DNA from: Bactericera cockerelli
Taxonomy: Eukaryota; Arthropoda; Insecta; Hemiptera; Triozidae
Reading direction: 5' to 3'
Assembly: GCA_024516035.1 (NCBI GenBank)
Contig: CM044967.1
Span: forward strand, 4,024,859-4,088,858
DNA: 64,000 bases
This document shows positions 55,801 through 60,181 of the stretch, piece after piece; positions within the stretch are counted from its first letter, which is position 1; each line of letters opens with the position of its first letter. The notes beneath the pieces are model-generated. The model had not been told where the DNA came from. It saw nothing but the letters and a program-made list of their open reading frames with translations, and made no database searches. The position numbers were made by a program, and so were the translations under genes.

Positions 55801-58532
55801 GAACCACCGCGCCGACAAAAAAAATATGTATTCAAAATTTGGTTACAGTTGTTTGTAAGGATACCTTCCGGTTTGCTCGTGTTGACCCAGCACCTAAATG
55901 GGAAGTATTGTGTCACTTCTCGCCCATCAGAGGGAGCATACTACGGAATGGGCAGGCTACAACACAGACCACAAGCGTCTACAGTAGCTCCTGTTTCATG
56001 GCTACGAAATAAAACAAAGGCTGAAGAAACACTCATCTTATAAAAAATAAAAAAAATAGAGAGGTAAATTTGACCTGGAAATTCTTCCACTATAACGAGA
56101 TTTCTCTTATTTTCAGGTCCGACTATATTACCTCCAATCTCAGTGTTCAATCGATATAAGGTGGCTGACTGGTAACCTAGAGATCGGTGTTTCGAATACC
56201 AAGTAGGTACGGCAAGAAAAATAAAAATATATAAGATGAGTTATTATTTTTCGAATTCTCTGTGTTCGACCTGCTTCCAGAAAGTAGGTATAACTATACA
56301 GAACTGATGTACAATCGATGTAATTGAGTACACAAGTGTGCATAGATATGCACATCTAAATAGAATACCTAGAGTTAACCTAACGATGTACTTATCTGTA
56401 TAATTGGATCACTTGTATTGAAGAAACAAGAGCAGGTTACGTAATGGAAACAGGAAGACTGACTGGAAAATAGTATTTTCCTATTGATGCAGGTCTGTCC
56501 CGGTAGATCAGTGGTAAAGGCGGCACTCTGTGAATCTAAGGATTCCAGAGGTCGTGGGTTCGAAACCCAGCCGGACATGACAAGTTACCCTCCCATTTGG
56601 ATTTTTAACCACATAATAATACGTCTTGGTTTAATGCTGGAATAATGAGATTCATTAGTCCTAATCGGCACTATAAATATGGCGATATATATTAATCAGA
56701 ATTATAGGACTTTTCCGTATCTTTAATATCCCAATATCTTATTTTTGCCTATAATTCCGCCACTGGTCGCTGCTAACATTGAAGCAGCTACTCATTTTTC
56801 CTCACGAGGTATGAATGGACCCGAAACCCAAGTACAGAGCAGAAAAAATCCTGCCCGCTGGGAATCGAACCCAGGTCACCGTGCGTGCAATGCCTAGCGC
56901 GCTAACTCACTCGGCCCGATGACTACTTAATATTTTCAATGTAATGATTCACAGGATTATTTTCAAATAAAAGGCTATGCATATCTGTTGCATTTCATCT
57001 TTGCTGACTTCGTGCTCAGCAGAGGTCAGATGAAATAAAGGTTAAATAAGGCAAAGACGATGATAACATTTGTATTATTATTTTTTTTCAACTTTCTGTA
57101 TAAATATAAACATGAGAAGTTATAATTAAATGTAGGTGAAGGGTGCACCCGAGTTCCAGCCCGAGGCATGGCCCTATATTTATTTTTCCTAACCCTACTC
57201 TACACAATGAGGCATTGCCGTACATCATTTCGGTGCTGAATTCAGGGCCGCCCTTAGTTGTATCAATAATCATGAAAGAACAGTTGTCTTAGACAGCTGT
57301 TTCAAACTTATTATTTCTATTTATTTATTTACACTTCATTTTTTTTACAAAACAATGAACAACAACATTAATAATTTGTTTTTGTTGATTGTTTCTTACA
57401 ATCAGAATCTTATTATTATGTGGTCACAAACTCAAATTAATGAGGAAAAATTCGTGCACTGTCTGAGATTCGAACAAACGGACCCCTAAGCTACCTGGAT
57501 TACCAGACTAGCGCGTTAACCACTTGACTACCAGTGCACGGTATAACAAGGATTAACGGAGGACGCGCGTGTAGGGAACATTAAATGAGGGGACTATGTT
57601 TAACTGTACCCATGCTTCCTTCATTGAATCTCAAAAAAAAATATCCCCCTATTGAATTTATAAAAATAATGCGAACCCTTTATTTTAGTTTTATTCTTGG
57701 TATGCTCTCAAAATATAGGCAGGAAGCCAGGGGCTCCCTAATATTTAGGAAATTTATGAGGAATGTTTTTTAGTACATTTTGTACAAAATACATCTATTC
57801 TGTACAAATATGTACAGAATAGGTACACATTTTTACTCTCTAGGTACCTATTCTGAGTATACTTGGTCAAAAATAAAATGTTGATTTTAGTATAATGACA
57901 ATAATAATAACACTCTTTAGTGTAAGGTAACCAACCACCAGGCGAGGTTAATGCTCAAAGCATTTTCTACCACATAACCCTCAGAGTCTTATTATTATGT
58001 GGTCACAAACTCAAATTGAGCTGCTTTATTAAATCTTTGCTGAACATGGGACTTGAACCACCGACCTAAAGGTTACAAGTACGCTGCCTTATCGATCAAG
58101 CTACTGAGGTTGTTTTACTACCTTAGATATACAAAAAATGTAATCATCATAGGGTGGCGTCATCGTGAACGATGGTAGCCAGACAGTGGAGAAATGACTC
58201 AGTACTTCTACCACTGTCTCTACAAGGAGGCTAATAATTGACAAGGGCCCCCAGAACCAAGCCAATGCTGGTCTACTCCCTGTTTATAGTCCCCCAGCCA
58301 GACTGCTGGTCTTCTCCCTGTTTATGGTCCCCCAGAAAAATGTAAAAGAAAGTAAAATTAGTCTACACTCACCAGCCCATTTTCCCATGGATTTCAGATT
58401 CACATTGAGACCCAATGCCGGCGCCACAAAGTAGTCGAAAGCCCATGACAGCAGGCTCCTCAATATCAGCAGGATGACCACAAAGAACGACAGGATACAT
58501 ACCGACTCGAGAATCGAATTTCCGGGCAACAT
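22689..58532 (-). CDS. HSD17B12: very-long-chain 3-oxoacyl-CoA reductase / 17-beta-HSD12-type SDR
   Basis: Six coding exons read leftward: 58532-58373, 34101-34055, 29459-29384, 27261-26928, 24970-24755, 22838-22689. All junctions are GT-AG and, with one base restored in exon 4, every phase fits and yields 327 residues. An N-terminal hydrophobic segment (about 10-30) suggests an ER anchor. SDR marks follow: TGATDGLG cofactor loop, LISRTQGKLE, VADFTDP, LVNNVGYSYPYPE, catalytic NISS, YGASK, and PGYVATNMSKI. The C-terminus is lysine-rich (LKKQKREQ). This family reduces the 3-keto group in fatty-acid elongation and can reduce steroids. The catalytic serine, tyrosine and lysine are all present, so it is not the inactive HSDL1 type. 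Intron 1 is about 24.3 kb. The exon 4 frameshift lies in G4 27102-27105. Decayed copies of exons 5 and 6 lie in introns. Confidence 0.9.
23090..23290 (-). repeat. LINE 3-prime end family N, copy 1
   Basis: AT-rich stretch ending in CTAACTAAAAGGGCGGGGTT, CTTGCCAATGGCAATC. Similar ends are at 29660-29870, 34960-35125 and more distantly 48190-48365. Probably the 3-prime end of a LINE in minus orientation; this is inferred. Confidence 0.5.
23400..23692. mobile_element. MITE with CAGTGGAACCTGGATATAAG ends
   Basis: Left end CAGTGGAACCTGGATATAAG, right end the reverse of CAGTTGAACCTGAATAGAAG, flanked by TA on both sides. About 293 bases, no ORF. The TA duplication and ends fit a Tc1/mariner/pogo-type non-autonomous element. 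Single ends of the same type occur at 29235, 33112, 40740-40862 and 56049-56115. Confidence 0.7.
23745..23840 (+). repeat. MITE family H fragment
   Basis: GGGCCAAATTGTAAAATAGG, GATAAGCCAGACTCTC and GACTTGAGGGAAGGTTTGGC resemble the ends of the 59766-59924 element. Confidence 0.5.
24205..24345 (+). repeat. SINE family B alternative tail fragment
   Basis: GTTTGGCGTTAGGAAGGATC, CCAACCTCAACCATGAGG and ATGCCGACCCAAATAGGTTT are the tail also seen at 39890-39975 and, reversed, at 13885-13985. Confidence 0.6.
24346..24382 (-). pseudogene. fragment of reductase exon 6
   Basis: The stretch GGAAATGGCTGCCAGGGAGT and its next 9 bases repeat 22807-22830 (exon 6, encoding INSLAAIS) almost exactly. It is only about 30 bases and is bounded by SINE-tail-like sequence on the left. 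Chance is unlikely, but the piece is too short to date. Confidence 0.55.
24403..24725 (+). repeat. interspersed repeat with CTAGCGGGCTGTCGCCCGC start
   Basis: Starts TTACTAGCGGGCTGTCGCCC with a GC-rich inverted word, contains AATTTCAGCTTCCTAGGACT and a CAGTCAGTCAGTGA tract repeated twice, and ends in ATATATTAAGATG and TATAAGTATAGAT. This is the layout of a common arthropod interspersed repeat. Two overlapping short ORFs here are by-products. Confidence 0.55.
24755..24970 (-). CDS. HSD17B12: reductase exon 5
   Basis: 216 bases, phase 0, between TATGTTTCAG and TTCCTG|GTAAGT. It encodes LFVSKFSTDLQSEYKKFG, QCVMPGYVATNMSKI and TVGIQTQTTGYYPHC. Confidence 0.9.
24998..25040 (+). repeat. SINE family A head fragment
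   Basis: ACCGACCTCAGTAGCTTGAT, then CGATAAGGTGTCGGGCTTTT. The element breaks off exactly where the duplicated exon 5 copy begins. Confidence 0.75.
25041..25108 (-). pseudogene. decayed duplicate of reductase exon 5 start
   Basis: TTTTTCAG then CTTTTCGTGGCCAAGTTCAA and on to ATCGTCCAG, the first 22 codons of exon 5 with its acceptor, at roughly 85 percent identity. By codon comparison I count 6 synonymous and 4 replacement differences (S to A, S to N, Q to P, F to L), with no stop and no indel. It is cut off at its 3-prime side by a SINE family A fragment at 24998-25040. Confidence 0.8.
25251..25584 (-). repeat. SINE family B with perfect 12-bp target duplication
   Basis: Minus copy. The ATT-rich tail is at the left and the head (GCCTCCGTGGCGTAATGG type, B-box GAGTTCAACTCCC) at the right. 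AACGCCAAGTGA stands at 25239-25250 and again at 25585-25596, a clean target-site duplication, so the copy is intact. Confidence 0.9.
25648..25785 (+). repeat. SINE family A
   Basis: Full head and body: CCGACCTCAGTAGCTTGGTC, GGTGGTTCAAATCC, GCGTAGATTTAGTAAAGCGA and GTGATATCACGAACGTGATT. Confidence 0.88.
26286..26488 (+). repeat. SINE family C
   Basis: Head TCGGTAACTCAGTGGTCAAG with B-box GGGTTCGAAACTC, body CACATAATAATACGTCTTAG and end GTCGGGCAGTATAAATAAGG. Confidence 0.85.
26494..26913 (+). repeat. SINE family B next to reductase exon 4
   Basis: Head GCCTCTGTGGTGTAACCGGT with B-box GAGTTCGATTCCC, body, CCCCCGTCCTGAATAAC, an insertion of about 60 bases, then the 3-prime end CACCACCGTGACATAGGTGT and CACGGACACGGAATTA. 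It ends about 14 bases from the exon 4 splice donor. Confidence 0.85.
26928..27261 (-). CDS. HSD17B12: reductase exon 4, frame-shifted
   Basis: Between ATTTTCCAG and CCAAG|GTAATC. The first part reads REKYNVNTKVIVADFTDP to LVNNVGYSYPYPERFLATP. The frame then breaks at a C4 run (plus-strand G4 27102-27105) and resumes as DKESVYHNIMQCNVI through YGASK. One more C restores both the reading and the phase into exon 5. Confidence 0.87.
27474..27838. repeat. rearranged SINE C piece followed by SINE family F (-)
   Basis: A plus-strand C-like head (TCTCGGTAGCTGAGTGGTAA) is followed by broken C segments (GAATCCAGAGATTCCAGAGG, CCATTTGGGATTTTTACCAC). From about 27690 comes a minus-strand family F copy, whose head at the right end is the reverse of GACCTCCGTGTCTCAGTGG with B-box GGTTCGAATCCCG. 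Confidence 0.7.
28237..28355 (+). repeat. repeat family Q copy 1
   Basis: GTTGGCATTAGCACCACCCT, TGAACAAGTTTTGTTTTAAT and GTAAATAAAACTTGATCCAA are matched at 39403-39508. A polyadenylation-like AATAAA sits near the end, so it could be a retroposed 3-prime end. Confidence 0.55.
28366..28575 (+). repeat. SINE family C, full length
   Basis: TCCCGATAGCTCAGTGGTAA head, B-box-like GGGTTTGAAAACC, body and the ATTATTATT tail are all present. Confidence 0.88.
29015..29205 (-). repeat. SINE family B 3-prime part
   Basis: Reverse copy from the tail (AATTCCGTGTCCTTGAGATA) to GGGAATCGTACCAGCTACCC. The tRNA head is missing. Confidence 0.8.
29235..29355 (+). repeat. pogo-type MITE end with small hairpin
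   Basis: ACAGTGAAACCTGGAAATAA is a terminal word like that at 23400. It is followed by ACTTCCGTAAAATTTCTAAT with its near reverse complement, a palindrome of about 40 bases that recurs at 30622-30661. Confidence 0.5.
29384..29459 (-). CDS. HSD17B12: reductase exon 3
   Basis: A 76-base exon between TTCCATTGCAG and ATCC|GTAAGT. It encodes LAKLGIDVVLISRTQGKLEN and VAAEI. Confidence 0.88.
29660..29875 (-). repeat. LINE 3-prime end family N, copy 2
   Basis: AT-rich run ending CTAAAGGGCGGGGTTATTGC and CTTTGGCAATCTCTTCCACC, as at 35078-35125. Confidence 0.55.
30224..30545 (+). repeat. SINE family B, full length
   Basis: ACTCCGTGGCGTAATGGTAG head, B-box GGGTTCGACTCCC, and the complete body and tail to CACGGACACGGAAATATTAT. 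Confidence 0.9.
31336..32082 (+). mobile_element. hAT transposon, internally deleted, with 8-bp duplication
   Basis: Terminal inverted repeats CAGCGGTCGGCAACCT and AGGTTGCCGACCGCTG, flanked by a perfect 8-bp duplication CTATAAAA (31328-31335 and 32083-32090). GGGGTCCGCGG-type words follow the left end. Around 31683-31800 is a remnant of the C-terminal hAT dimerisation region (TTNYLCEKTFSTVTAIKSKY-like, with frame damage). The element is 747 bases, non-autonomous, and lies in reductase intron 2. Confidence 0.9.
32178..32398 (+). repeat. SINE family D (+)
   Basis: GTCAAGTGATTAGTCTGGTA head, B-box GGTTCGAATCCCA, and body to GGTGGTTGCCTTCCACTAAA. It forms an inverted pair with 32750-32955. Confidence 0.85.
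32750..32955 (-). repeat. SINE family D (-)
   Basis: TTTAGTGGAACGTAACCGCC to the reverse of the head at CTTGACTACCTGTGCAC. Same family as the previous copy, opposite orientation. Confidence 0.85.
33019..33100 (+). repeat. 5S-rRNA-derived sequence
   Basis: GGCGCATTGAATGCACCGGG, TCTCGTAGAATCACCGAAGT and TAAGCAACGTCCAGCGAGGT follow bases about 10-75 of arthropod 5S rRNA, including the strongly conserved TCTCGT..GATCACCGAA.TTAAGCA. The 3-prime third is missing and replaced by unrelated sequence. It is a 5S pseudogene fragment or the head of a 5S-derived SINE, not a working 5S gene. Confidence 0.75.
33533..33672. repeat. SINE B tail (+) joined to SINE D tail (-)
   Basis: CATGAAAGGAGCCTAGACAT to GTGATATCAGGTACCTAATA (B), then GGTGGAAGATAACCGGTTAA to CTACCACCTAACCCTCAA (D, reverse). 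Confidence 0.7.
33775..33865 (+). repeat. SINE family E tail
   Basis: ATATTAAAGATACGGAAAAG, TCCTATAATTCTCCGTTACC and CACTAAAAATTGTGATATAA match the 3-prime end of family E. Confidence 0.7.
34055..34101 (-). CDS. HSD17B12: reductase exon 2
   Basis: A 47-base exon between TATGTTTCAG and GGA|GTAAGT, encoding VITGATDGLGRAYAEG, the nucleotide-binding loop. It is too short to appear as an ORF by itself and was found by splice signals and motif. Confidence 0.88.
34955..35131 (-). repeat. LINE 3-prime end family N, copy 3 (interrupted)
   Basis: Ends CTAACTAAAGGGCGGGGTTA and TGGCAATCTTTTCCACCCAA, then is interrupted by the pogo-like element at 35134. Confidence 0.6.
35134..36874 (+). mobile_element. 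pogo-like DNA transposon relic with repeated subterminal motif
   Basis: Left end GGGTCAAGGGGGGTATTTAC, right end the reverse of GGGTCAAGGGGGGTAATTAC, flanked by TA on both sides. At about 35597 a short frame reads MTRNYKMKKPSPLYTEAQMI, which resembles the N-terminal helix-turn-helix of pogo/Tigger/CENP-B-type transposases. A GGGGTAA(T/A)(T/A)(A/G)(C/A)GAAC word recurs near 35144, 35161, 35523, 36640, 36662, 36680 and 36850. The rest of the transposase is not visible, and a SINE B sits inside. Confidence 0.75.
36086..36430 (+). repeat. SINE family B nested in the pogo-like element
   Basis: AGCCTCCGTGGCGTAACGGT head, B-box AGTTCGATTCCC, and full body to CACGGACACGATATTATTAT. Confidence 0.9.
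36965..37130 (-). repeat. SINE family E 3-prime part
   Basis: GTTATTATGTCACAATTTTA, GTGGGTAGCGCAGAATCATA, CCACTGGTCGCTGCTTC and CCTCACGAGGTATGAGTGGA in reverse orientation. Confidence 0.8.
37648..37735 (-). repeat. SINE family D 3-prime part
   Basis: CTCTTTAGTGGAAGGTAACC, CCAGGCGAGGGTAATGCTCA and CCTAACCCTCAGAGTCTTAT. Confidence 0.75.
37785..38060 (-). repeat. SINE family E, diverged
   Basis: GTTATTATGTCACAAATTTT, CGCCACTTGTCATTACC, GAGTACAGAGCCGAAAAAAT and the head GGGATTCGAACCCGGGTCAC in reverse orientation. Confidence 0.7.
38744..38874 (-). repeat. SINE family A
   Basis: Reverse copy: GACTCGAACCACCGACCTCC (B-box region), CTATCGATCAAGCTTCTGAG. Confidence 0.85.
39258..39314 (+). other. 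possible orphan terminal exon
   Basis: After TTATTTATTTACAG, a good acceptor, comes an unusually GC-rich 57-base stretch reading PGTAGAKELCLQHPQTKK then TGA. It stands out from the AT-rich surroundings. No partner exon and no family was recognised. Confidence 0.25.
39403..39508 (+). repeat. repeat family Q copy 2
   Basis: TTGGCATTGGCACCGCCCTT, GATCAAGTTTTGTTTTATTA and GTAAATGAAACTTGATCTAA, matching 28237-28355. Confidence 0.6.
39671..39976 (+). repeat. SINE family B with alternative tail
   Basis: GTCTCCGTGGCGGCACGGTT head and B-box GTGTTCGATTCCC. After the body the tail switches to CGTTGGCGTTAGGAAGGGCA, TCCAGCCGTAAAAAAC and CAACCATGAGGTTG. Confidence 0.87.
40578..40629 (+). repeat. SINE family A head fragment
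   Basis: ACCGATCGCAGTAGCTCGAT to GTAACCTGGAGGT; the body is missing. Confidence 0.6.
40738..40992 (+). repeat. pogo-type MITE end words followed by SINE family A
   Basis: GGACCTGGAAATGGTTCCCG and GACCTGGAAATTGGTTCTCT repeat a terminal word twice. From 40861, TTGCTTGATCGATAATGCGG starts a family A copy with GGTGGTTCAAGTCCCGG and body, lacking its first bases. Confidence 0.7.
41030..41226 (-). repeat. SINE family C, full length
   Basis: ATAATATCGCCTTATTTATA at the left and the reverse of TGTCCCGGTAGCTCAGTGGT at the right. Confidence 0.88.
41240..41747 (+). mobile_element. 5-prime-truncated LINE with poly-A tail
   Basis: A 122-residue ORF (41258-41626) contains LELRRKVDLVMLIYNLVNNN, then PHPRLTKLHESPLNRAMTLCN and a D-x-F-x-x-S-x-x-x-F end. 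This is the usual C-terminal region of non-LTR retrotransposon ORF2 proteins (RR..DL..LY.I.N ... R.....SP..R). A 3-prime UTR and an A18 run at 41729-41746 follow. The first 49 bases are a tandem duplicate (41247-41295 and 41297-41345). Confidence 0.75.
42168..42308 (-). repeat. SINE family A
   Basis: GTTATCATATTTATGTTAAT, CTACGCTGAAACCGGGACTT and CTTATCGATCAAGCTTCTGA in reverse orientation. Confidence 0.88.
42486..42768. mobile_element. MITE with internal 31-bp minisatellite
   Basis: Inverted ends: CTAGTTCTAGAAACCTTTCT, CACTCTGATAATCCCCGAAT versus GAGATTTGGGGATTTTGAGA, ATGAGAGTGCTTTCTGGAAT. The middle (42542-42715) is about five to six copies of a 31-base unit GATTGGGTTATTTGGGTAAA plus CAACACACTCT. 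The same end sequences flank 59500-59665, which lacks the tandem array. Confidence 0.75.
43867..44151 (+). repeat. direct repeat of about 125 bases, two copies
   Basis: 43867-43991 and 44028-44151 share CCACTACTGTCGTTAATTTG, AGTAAATGAATACAT.CATCC and TTTCTTTCAATAGTCGGGAT. A related pair with AATTCGAAGGAACTGAAGCT recurs at 44459 and 44568. The type is unknown. Confidence 0.6.
44235..44348 (+). repeat. SINE family A, internally deleted
   Basis: Head and B-box complete; the segment between AGTAAAG and GTGATTAACACAAG is deleted. Confidence 0.85.
44986..45130 (+). repeat. SINE family A, full length
   Basis: ACCGACCTCAGTAGCTTGAT through TTGACACAAGTATGATAACT. Confidence 0.9.
45262..45590 (+). repeat. 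SINE family B body with insertion
   Basis: TTTCCGGCCCCATCCAGGCT, then about 100 unrelated bases (45296-45398), then GGTTAATGTGGGTACCTGGT through CACGGACACGGAATTATTAT. The head is missing. Confidence 0.75.
46316..46580. repeat. 32-bp tandem repeat joined to two hairpins
   Basis: Three near-identical 32-base units start TCTTCCCTTATGTTTGTGAT. The last runs into GTTTGTGATTGTGAGGG, a 9-base spacer and its exact reverse complement. A second fold uses CTTGTATACAGG and CCTGTATACAGG with flanks. The symmetry produces ORFs on both strands. Confidence 0.75.
46738..46812 (+). repeat. MITE family H end
   Basis: GGCCCGTATTATAAAACAGG, ATTAGATTTAATCTAAGTGG and ACTGTGATTGGTTGACACTC, the counterpart of 50240-50360 in reverse. 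Confidence 0.6.
46822..47034 (-). repeat. SINE family D, full length
   Basis: CTCTTTAGTGGAAGGTAACT to GACTACCAGTGCAC with GGATTCGAACCAACGGATCA. Confidence 0.88.
48190..48380 (+). repeat. AT-rich LINE-end-like repeat with T18 run
   Basis: TTGTTTCCATTTTTT run, GTACATAATTATATACGTCT and TTTTATCTAATACAG mirror the family N copies. Ends in an AAT microsatellite. Confidence 0.4.
48876..49230 (+). repeat. SINE family F head joined to family E tail
   Basis: GACCTCCGTGGCTCAGTGGT with B-box GGGTTCGAATCCC, TTCCGTTTCCGGAATGGCAT and GCGAAAGCGGTTCCGGGGCA (F). Then GGTCCACTCATACCTCGTGA, GAGCAGCGACCAGTGGCGGA and AAAGTCCTATAATTCTGCGC (E tail). Confidence 0.87.
50126..50187. repeat. perfect 62-bp palindrome
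   Basis: 31 bases starting CCAGATGGGGCTGACGTCCT are followed with no spacer by their exact reverse complement. GC-rich within AT-rich surroundings, 323 bases left of the assembly gap. Confidence 0.95.
50240..50362 (-). repeat. MITE family H end
   Basis: GGATTTGAACCAATCACAGC, GATAGTGTCCACTTATCTTA and ATCCTGTTTTATAATTCGGC. Confidence 0.6.
50370..50510 (+). repeat. repeat family J fragment, cut by gap
   Basis: GTAAAGAAAAAGCCCAACTT, AATGGTTGATCGCACACAGA, GGAGACCATCACTCCCCCCT, GTAGCCAAGCTTGCAAC, then Ns. Confidence 0.75.
50511..50610. other. assembly gap (100 N)
   Basis: Exactly 100 Ns, the conventional filler for a gap of unknown size, between a family J and a family A repeat. Confidence 1.
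50611..50713 (-). repeat. SINE family A, cut by gap
   Basis: GGGACTTGAACCACTGACCT to TTGTCGATCGAGCTACTGAG. Confidence 0.82.
50797..51016 (+). repeat. SINE family D, full length
   Basis: TGCACTGGTATAGTCAAGTG head, B-box GGTTCGAATCCCA, and body to CTTCCACTAAAGAGTGTTAT. Confidence 0.9.
51385..51610 (+). repeat. repeat family L (+)
   Basis: GCCAGACTGCTGGGGGACTA occurs in two tandem versions, then GCATTGGCTTGGTTCTGGGG, TTATTAGCCTCCTTGTAAAG and GATGACGCCACCCTATGATG. A close inverted copy is at 58145-58337. Confidence 0.8.
51927..52008 (-). repeat. SINE family B tail
   Basis: AATTCCGTGTCCGTGAGATA to GATCCAATGTCC. Confidence 0.75.
52020..52525 (+). repeat. CTATCTATGTTTAA direct repeats
   Basis: CTATCTATGTTTAAATACTA, CTATCTATGTTTAACTACAA and CTATCTATGTTTAAATACTA occur at about 52027, 52130 and 52482, with CTATCTTAGGTAACTAACTA and CTTAGGTAGCTAAC nearby. 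Confidence 0.55.
52940..53220 (+). repeat. repeat family K (+)
   Basis: TTTTTTTTCCAGGTTCGATA to GGTTAGAAAGAAAAATACGG with several TTCCAGTTTGGTT or AACCAAACTGGAA words inside. The reverse copy is at 61017-61290. Confidence 0.7.
53941..54081 (-). repeat. SINE family A
   Basis: TGTCATATTTGTGTTGATAA to GATCAAGCTACTGAGGTCGG in reverse orientation. Confidence 0.88.
54815..54852 (+). repeat. SINE family F tail fragment
   Basis: GAAGTATTGCGAAAGCGGTT and CCGGGGCAC, as at 49016-49044. Confidence 0.6.
54860..55590. other. AT-rich stretch, nothing recognised
   Basis: No SINE head, element end or plausible exon was identified. Confidence 0.4.
55640..55770 (+). repeat. SINE family D, truncated
   Basis: GTGGTTAAGGCACTACTCTC, GGTTCGAATCCCACCCAGTG and GAGTTTGTGACCACAAAGTA; the 3-prime end is missing. 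Confidence 0.8.
55885..56125 (+). repeat. family S copy followed by pogo-type MITE words
   Basis: TGTTGACCCAGCACCTAAAT to AGCGTCTACAGTAGCTCC, then GAGGTAAATTTGACCTGGAA and TCAGGTCCGACTAT. Confidence 0.55.
56491..56692 (+). repeat. SINE family C, full length
   Basis: TGTCCCGGTAGATCAGTGGT head, B-box GGGTTCGAAACCC, and body to GGCACTATAAATATGGCGAT. Confidence 0.88.
56697..56925 (-). repeat. SINE family E, full length
   Basis: AGAATTATAGGACTTTTCCG, CACTGGTCGCTGCTAAC, CCTCACGAGGTATGAATGGA and head GGGAATCGAACCCAGGTCAC in reverse orientation. Confidence 0.87.
57405..57540 (-). repeat. SINE family D
   Basis: AGAATCTTATTATTATGTGG to GACTACCAGTGCACG; the 3-prime end is truncated. Confidence 0.83.
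57905..58112 (-). repeat. SINE D tail joined to SINE family A
   Basis: CTCTTTAGTGTAAGGTAACC to GGTCACAAACTCAAATTGAG (D), then at about 58020 GAGCTGCTTTATTAAATCTT to GATCAAGCTACTGAGGTTG (A). Both are reverse; the D head and A tail are missing at the junction. Confidence 0.75.
58145..58337 (-). repeat. repeat family L (-) beside reductase exon 1
   Basis: CATAGGGTGGCGTCATCGTG to CTTCTCCCTGTTTATGGTCC, inverse of 51385-51610. It stops about 35 bases from the exon 1 donor. Confidence 0.8.
58373..58532 (-). CDS. HSD17B12: reductase exon 1
   Basis: ATG at 58532-58530 with A at -3; no in-frame ATG upstream before a stop. It encodes the hydrophobic N-terminus and ends GGGCTG|GTGAGT, phase 1. Confidence 0.85.
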
Positions 58533-58639
58533 TTTGAAATTTAAAGAAATTTTTCTATTTAAAAAAACTACTAAAATTCTGTAAAAAAATATGCCACTAA
58601 AAGAATTAAAATAATTAATTGGCTTGGAAACAATTAGAA

Positions 58640-59040
58640 ACAATTATTTTTCCTCGTGTGTACTTTAAATTAGAGCGTGTTGTTCAAGTTAAAAAACGAC
58701 AATAACTATTTCAATTAGTAGGAAAGTTAGTTACATGTGAGTTCTTCAGTGAATTCCCATGTGCTTATCACTCTCTTATCACTCTACAAACTATCACTCC
58801 GACGTTTGTGTGCGAAGTGAACTCTATCGGGTGAATAATTCGAAACTACGCTGATAAGACGCTTCATATTTCTCCATAATCAATAACGCTCAATTGTGAC
58901 GCAGGCGCAGAAGTGTCGCTTTCTTCGGAATTTTTCGAATCATGTTTTTCGAGTGACCGTTACTTTTTCCTGTCTTAGCAAGTGGGAACTGCGGGAAGTT
59001 GTGGAGGCGGAAGTGAGTCATTCGCGAGTCACGAGTCCCC
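58640..59040 (-). promoter_or_regulatory. candidate promoter and 5-prime UTR of the reductase gene
   Basis: Directly upstream of exon 1, without SINEs, and richer in CG dinucleotides than the surroundings (for example TGTGACGCAGGCGCAG, GGAGGCGGAAGTGAGTC, GCGAGTCACGAGTC near 58895-59035). No TATA box is assigned. It is proposed from position and composition only. Confidence 0.35.
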
Positions 59041-59231
59041 TTTTTAAATCGAGTTTTTAAGTAAAGTTTTTTTTTTAACTACTTATTTTAATCAAAACTT
59101 ATATTAATCTAATTAAACTACATTTAATTTAATTCGAGATTGCTACTAAATTTATAATATGGTCCTTGGAATTTGAAAAATTCCTTAGTTGAATTGTGCT
59201 TATTTTAGTTGTTAATATTAATAATAATAAT

Positions 59232-59434
59232 ACTCTTTTAGGGAAGGTAACCATCAGGTGGGGTGATGCTCAAAGCATTTTCTACCACCTAACCCTCAGA
59301 GTGTTATTATTATTTGGTCACAAACTCAAATTAATGAGGAAAAATTCATGCACTGGGTAGGATTCGAACCAACGGATTCCTACGCTACCTGGATGACCAG
59401 ACTAGCGCGTTAACCACTTGACTACCAGTGCACG
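59232..59434 (-). repeat. SINE family D, full length
   Basis: CTCTTTTAGGGAAGGTAACC to GACTACCAGTGCACGG with GATTCGAACCAACGGATTCC. Confidence 0.88.
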
Positions 59435-59499
59435 GTTTAACAATGTGAGAGTGATATCCCACCAGATTTCAGAAATACTTCCTGTTTATGATACTTGGC

Positions 59500-59665
59500 C
59501 CTGGTTCCAGAAAGCAATCTCCACTCTCAAAATCCCCGAATTTCCCTTTCAACCGTCACACAACGCACTCTGAGTGGTTATTTCGTACAAATTGACCAAT
59601 CGAAGTTCGTTGTGTGTGACGGTTAACAGGAGATTTGGGGATTATGAGAGGATAATTCTTTCGAA
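59500..59665. mobile_element. MITE, relative of the 42486 element
   Basis: CTTGGCCCTGGTTCCAGAAA, CTCTCAAAATCCCCGAATTT and AACCGTCACACAACG are mirrored by CGTTGTGTGTGACGGTTAAC, AGATTTGGGGATTATGAGAG and ATTCTTTCGAAA. Imperfect inverted ends of about 60 bases with a short centre. Confidence 0.75.
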
Positions 59666-59765
59666 ATATCGGCGGATCCTGTTGATCTTATGTCCTGAAA
59701 AAAAAAGATACTGAAGGGAGCAATTAATAGGATGTTTTGTTAGTTCTATTTTATAAATTCTCAAA

Positions 59766-59924
59766 GGGTCGAATTATAGACAAGGATTAAGTTCAAGATA
59801 AGTCAGACTATCCCTGAAGTTGGGCTATAAAGCGCCGCCATGATTCGTTCAAACCTTGAAACTCCGATTTGAGGGACGGTCTGGCTTATCTTAAATTTAA
59901 TCCTGTTTTATAATTCGTCCCTAT
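59766..59924. mobile_element. MITE family H, complete
   Basis: Left GGGTCGAATTATAGACAAGG with GATAAGTCAGACTATCC, right the reverse of GGGACGAATTATAAAACAGG with GATAAGCCAGACCGTCC. About 43-base inverted ends, 159 bases in all, no ORF. Confidence 0.8.
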
Positions 59925-59971
59925 CCGGTATCCTCAAGCGGAAAATCCCTTGCGAGTCACGAGATAGAGAA

Positions 59972-60181
59972 ATAATAATAATATCGCCTTATTTATACTG
60001 CCCGATTAGGAAGGACTATTAAGTCCCATTATTCCAGCAGTAAGCCCAAGACATACTATTATGTGGTAAAAATCCCAAATGGGAGGATAACTTGTCATGT
60101 CCCGGCTGGGTTCGAACCCGCGACCTCTGGAGTCTCTGGATTCACAGAGTGCCGCCTTTACCACTGAGCTACCGGGACAGA
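59972..60181 (-). repeat. SINE family C, full length
   Basis: AATATCGCCTTATTTATACT at the left and the reverse of CTGTCCCGGTAGCTCAGTGG at the right, B-box region GGTTCGAACCCGCGACC. Confidence 0.9.

Noticed and set aside
58533..58643. N-terminal extension of the reductase upstream of 58532
   Set aside because: The open frame continues but has no ATG; the first triplet proposed there is TTG. The ATG at 58532 has a suitable A at -3.
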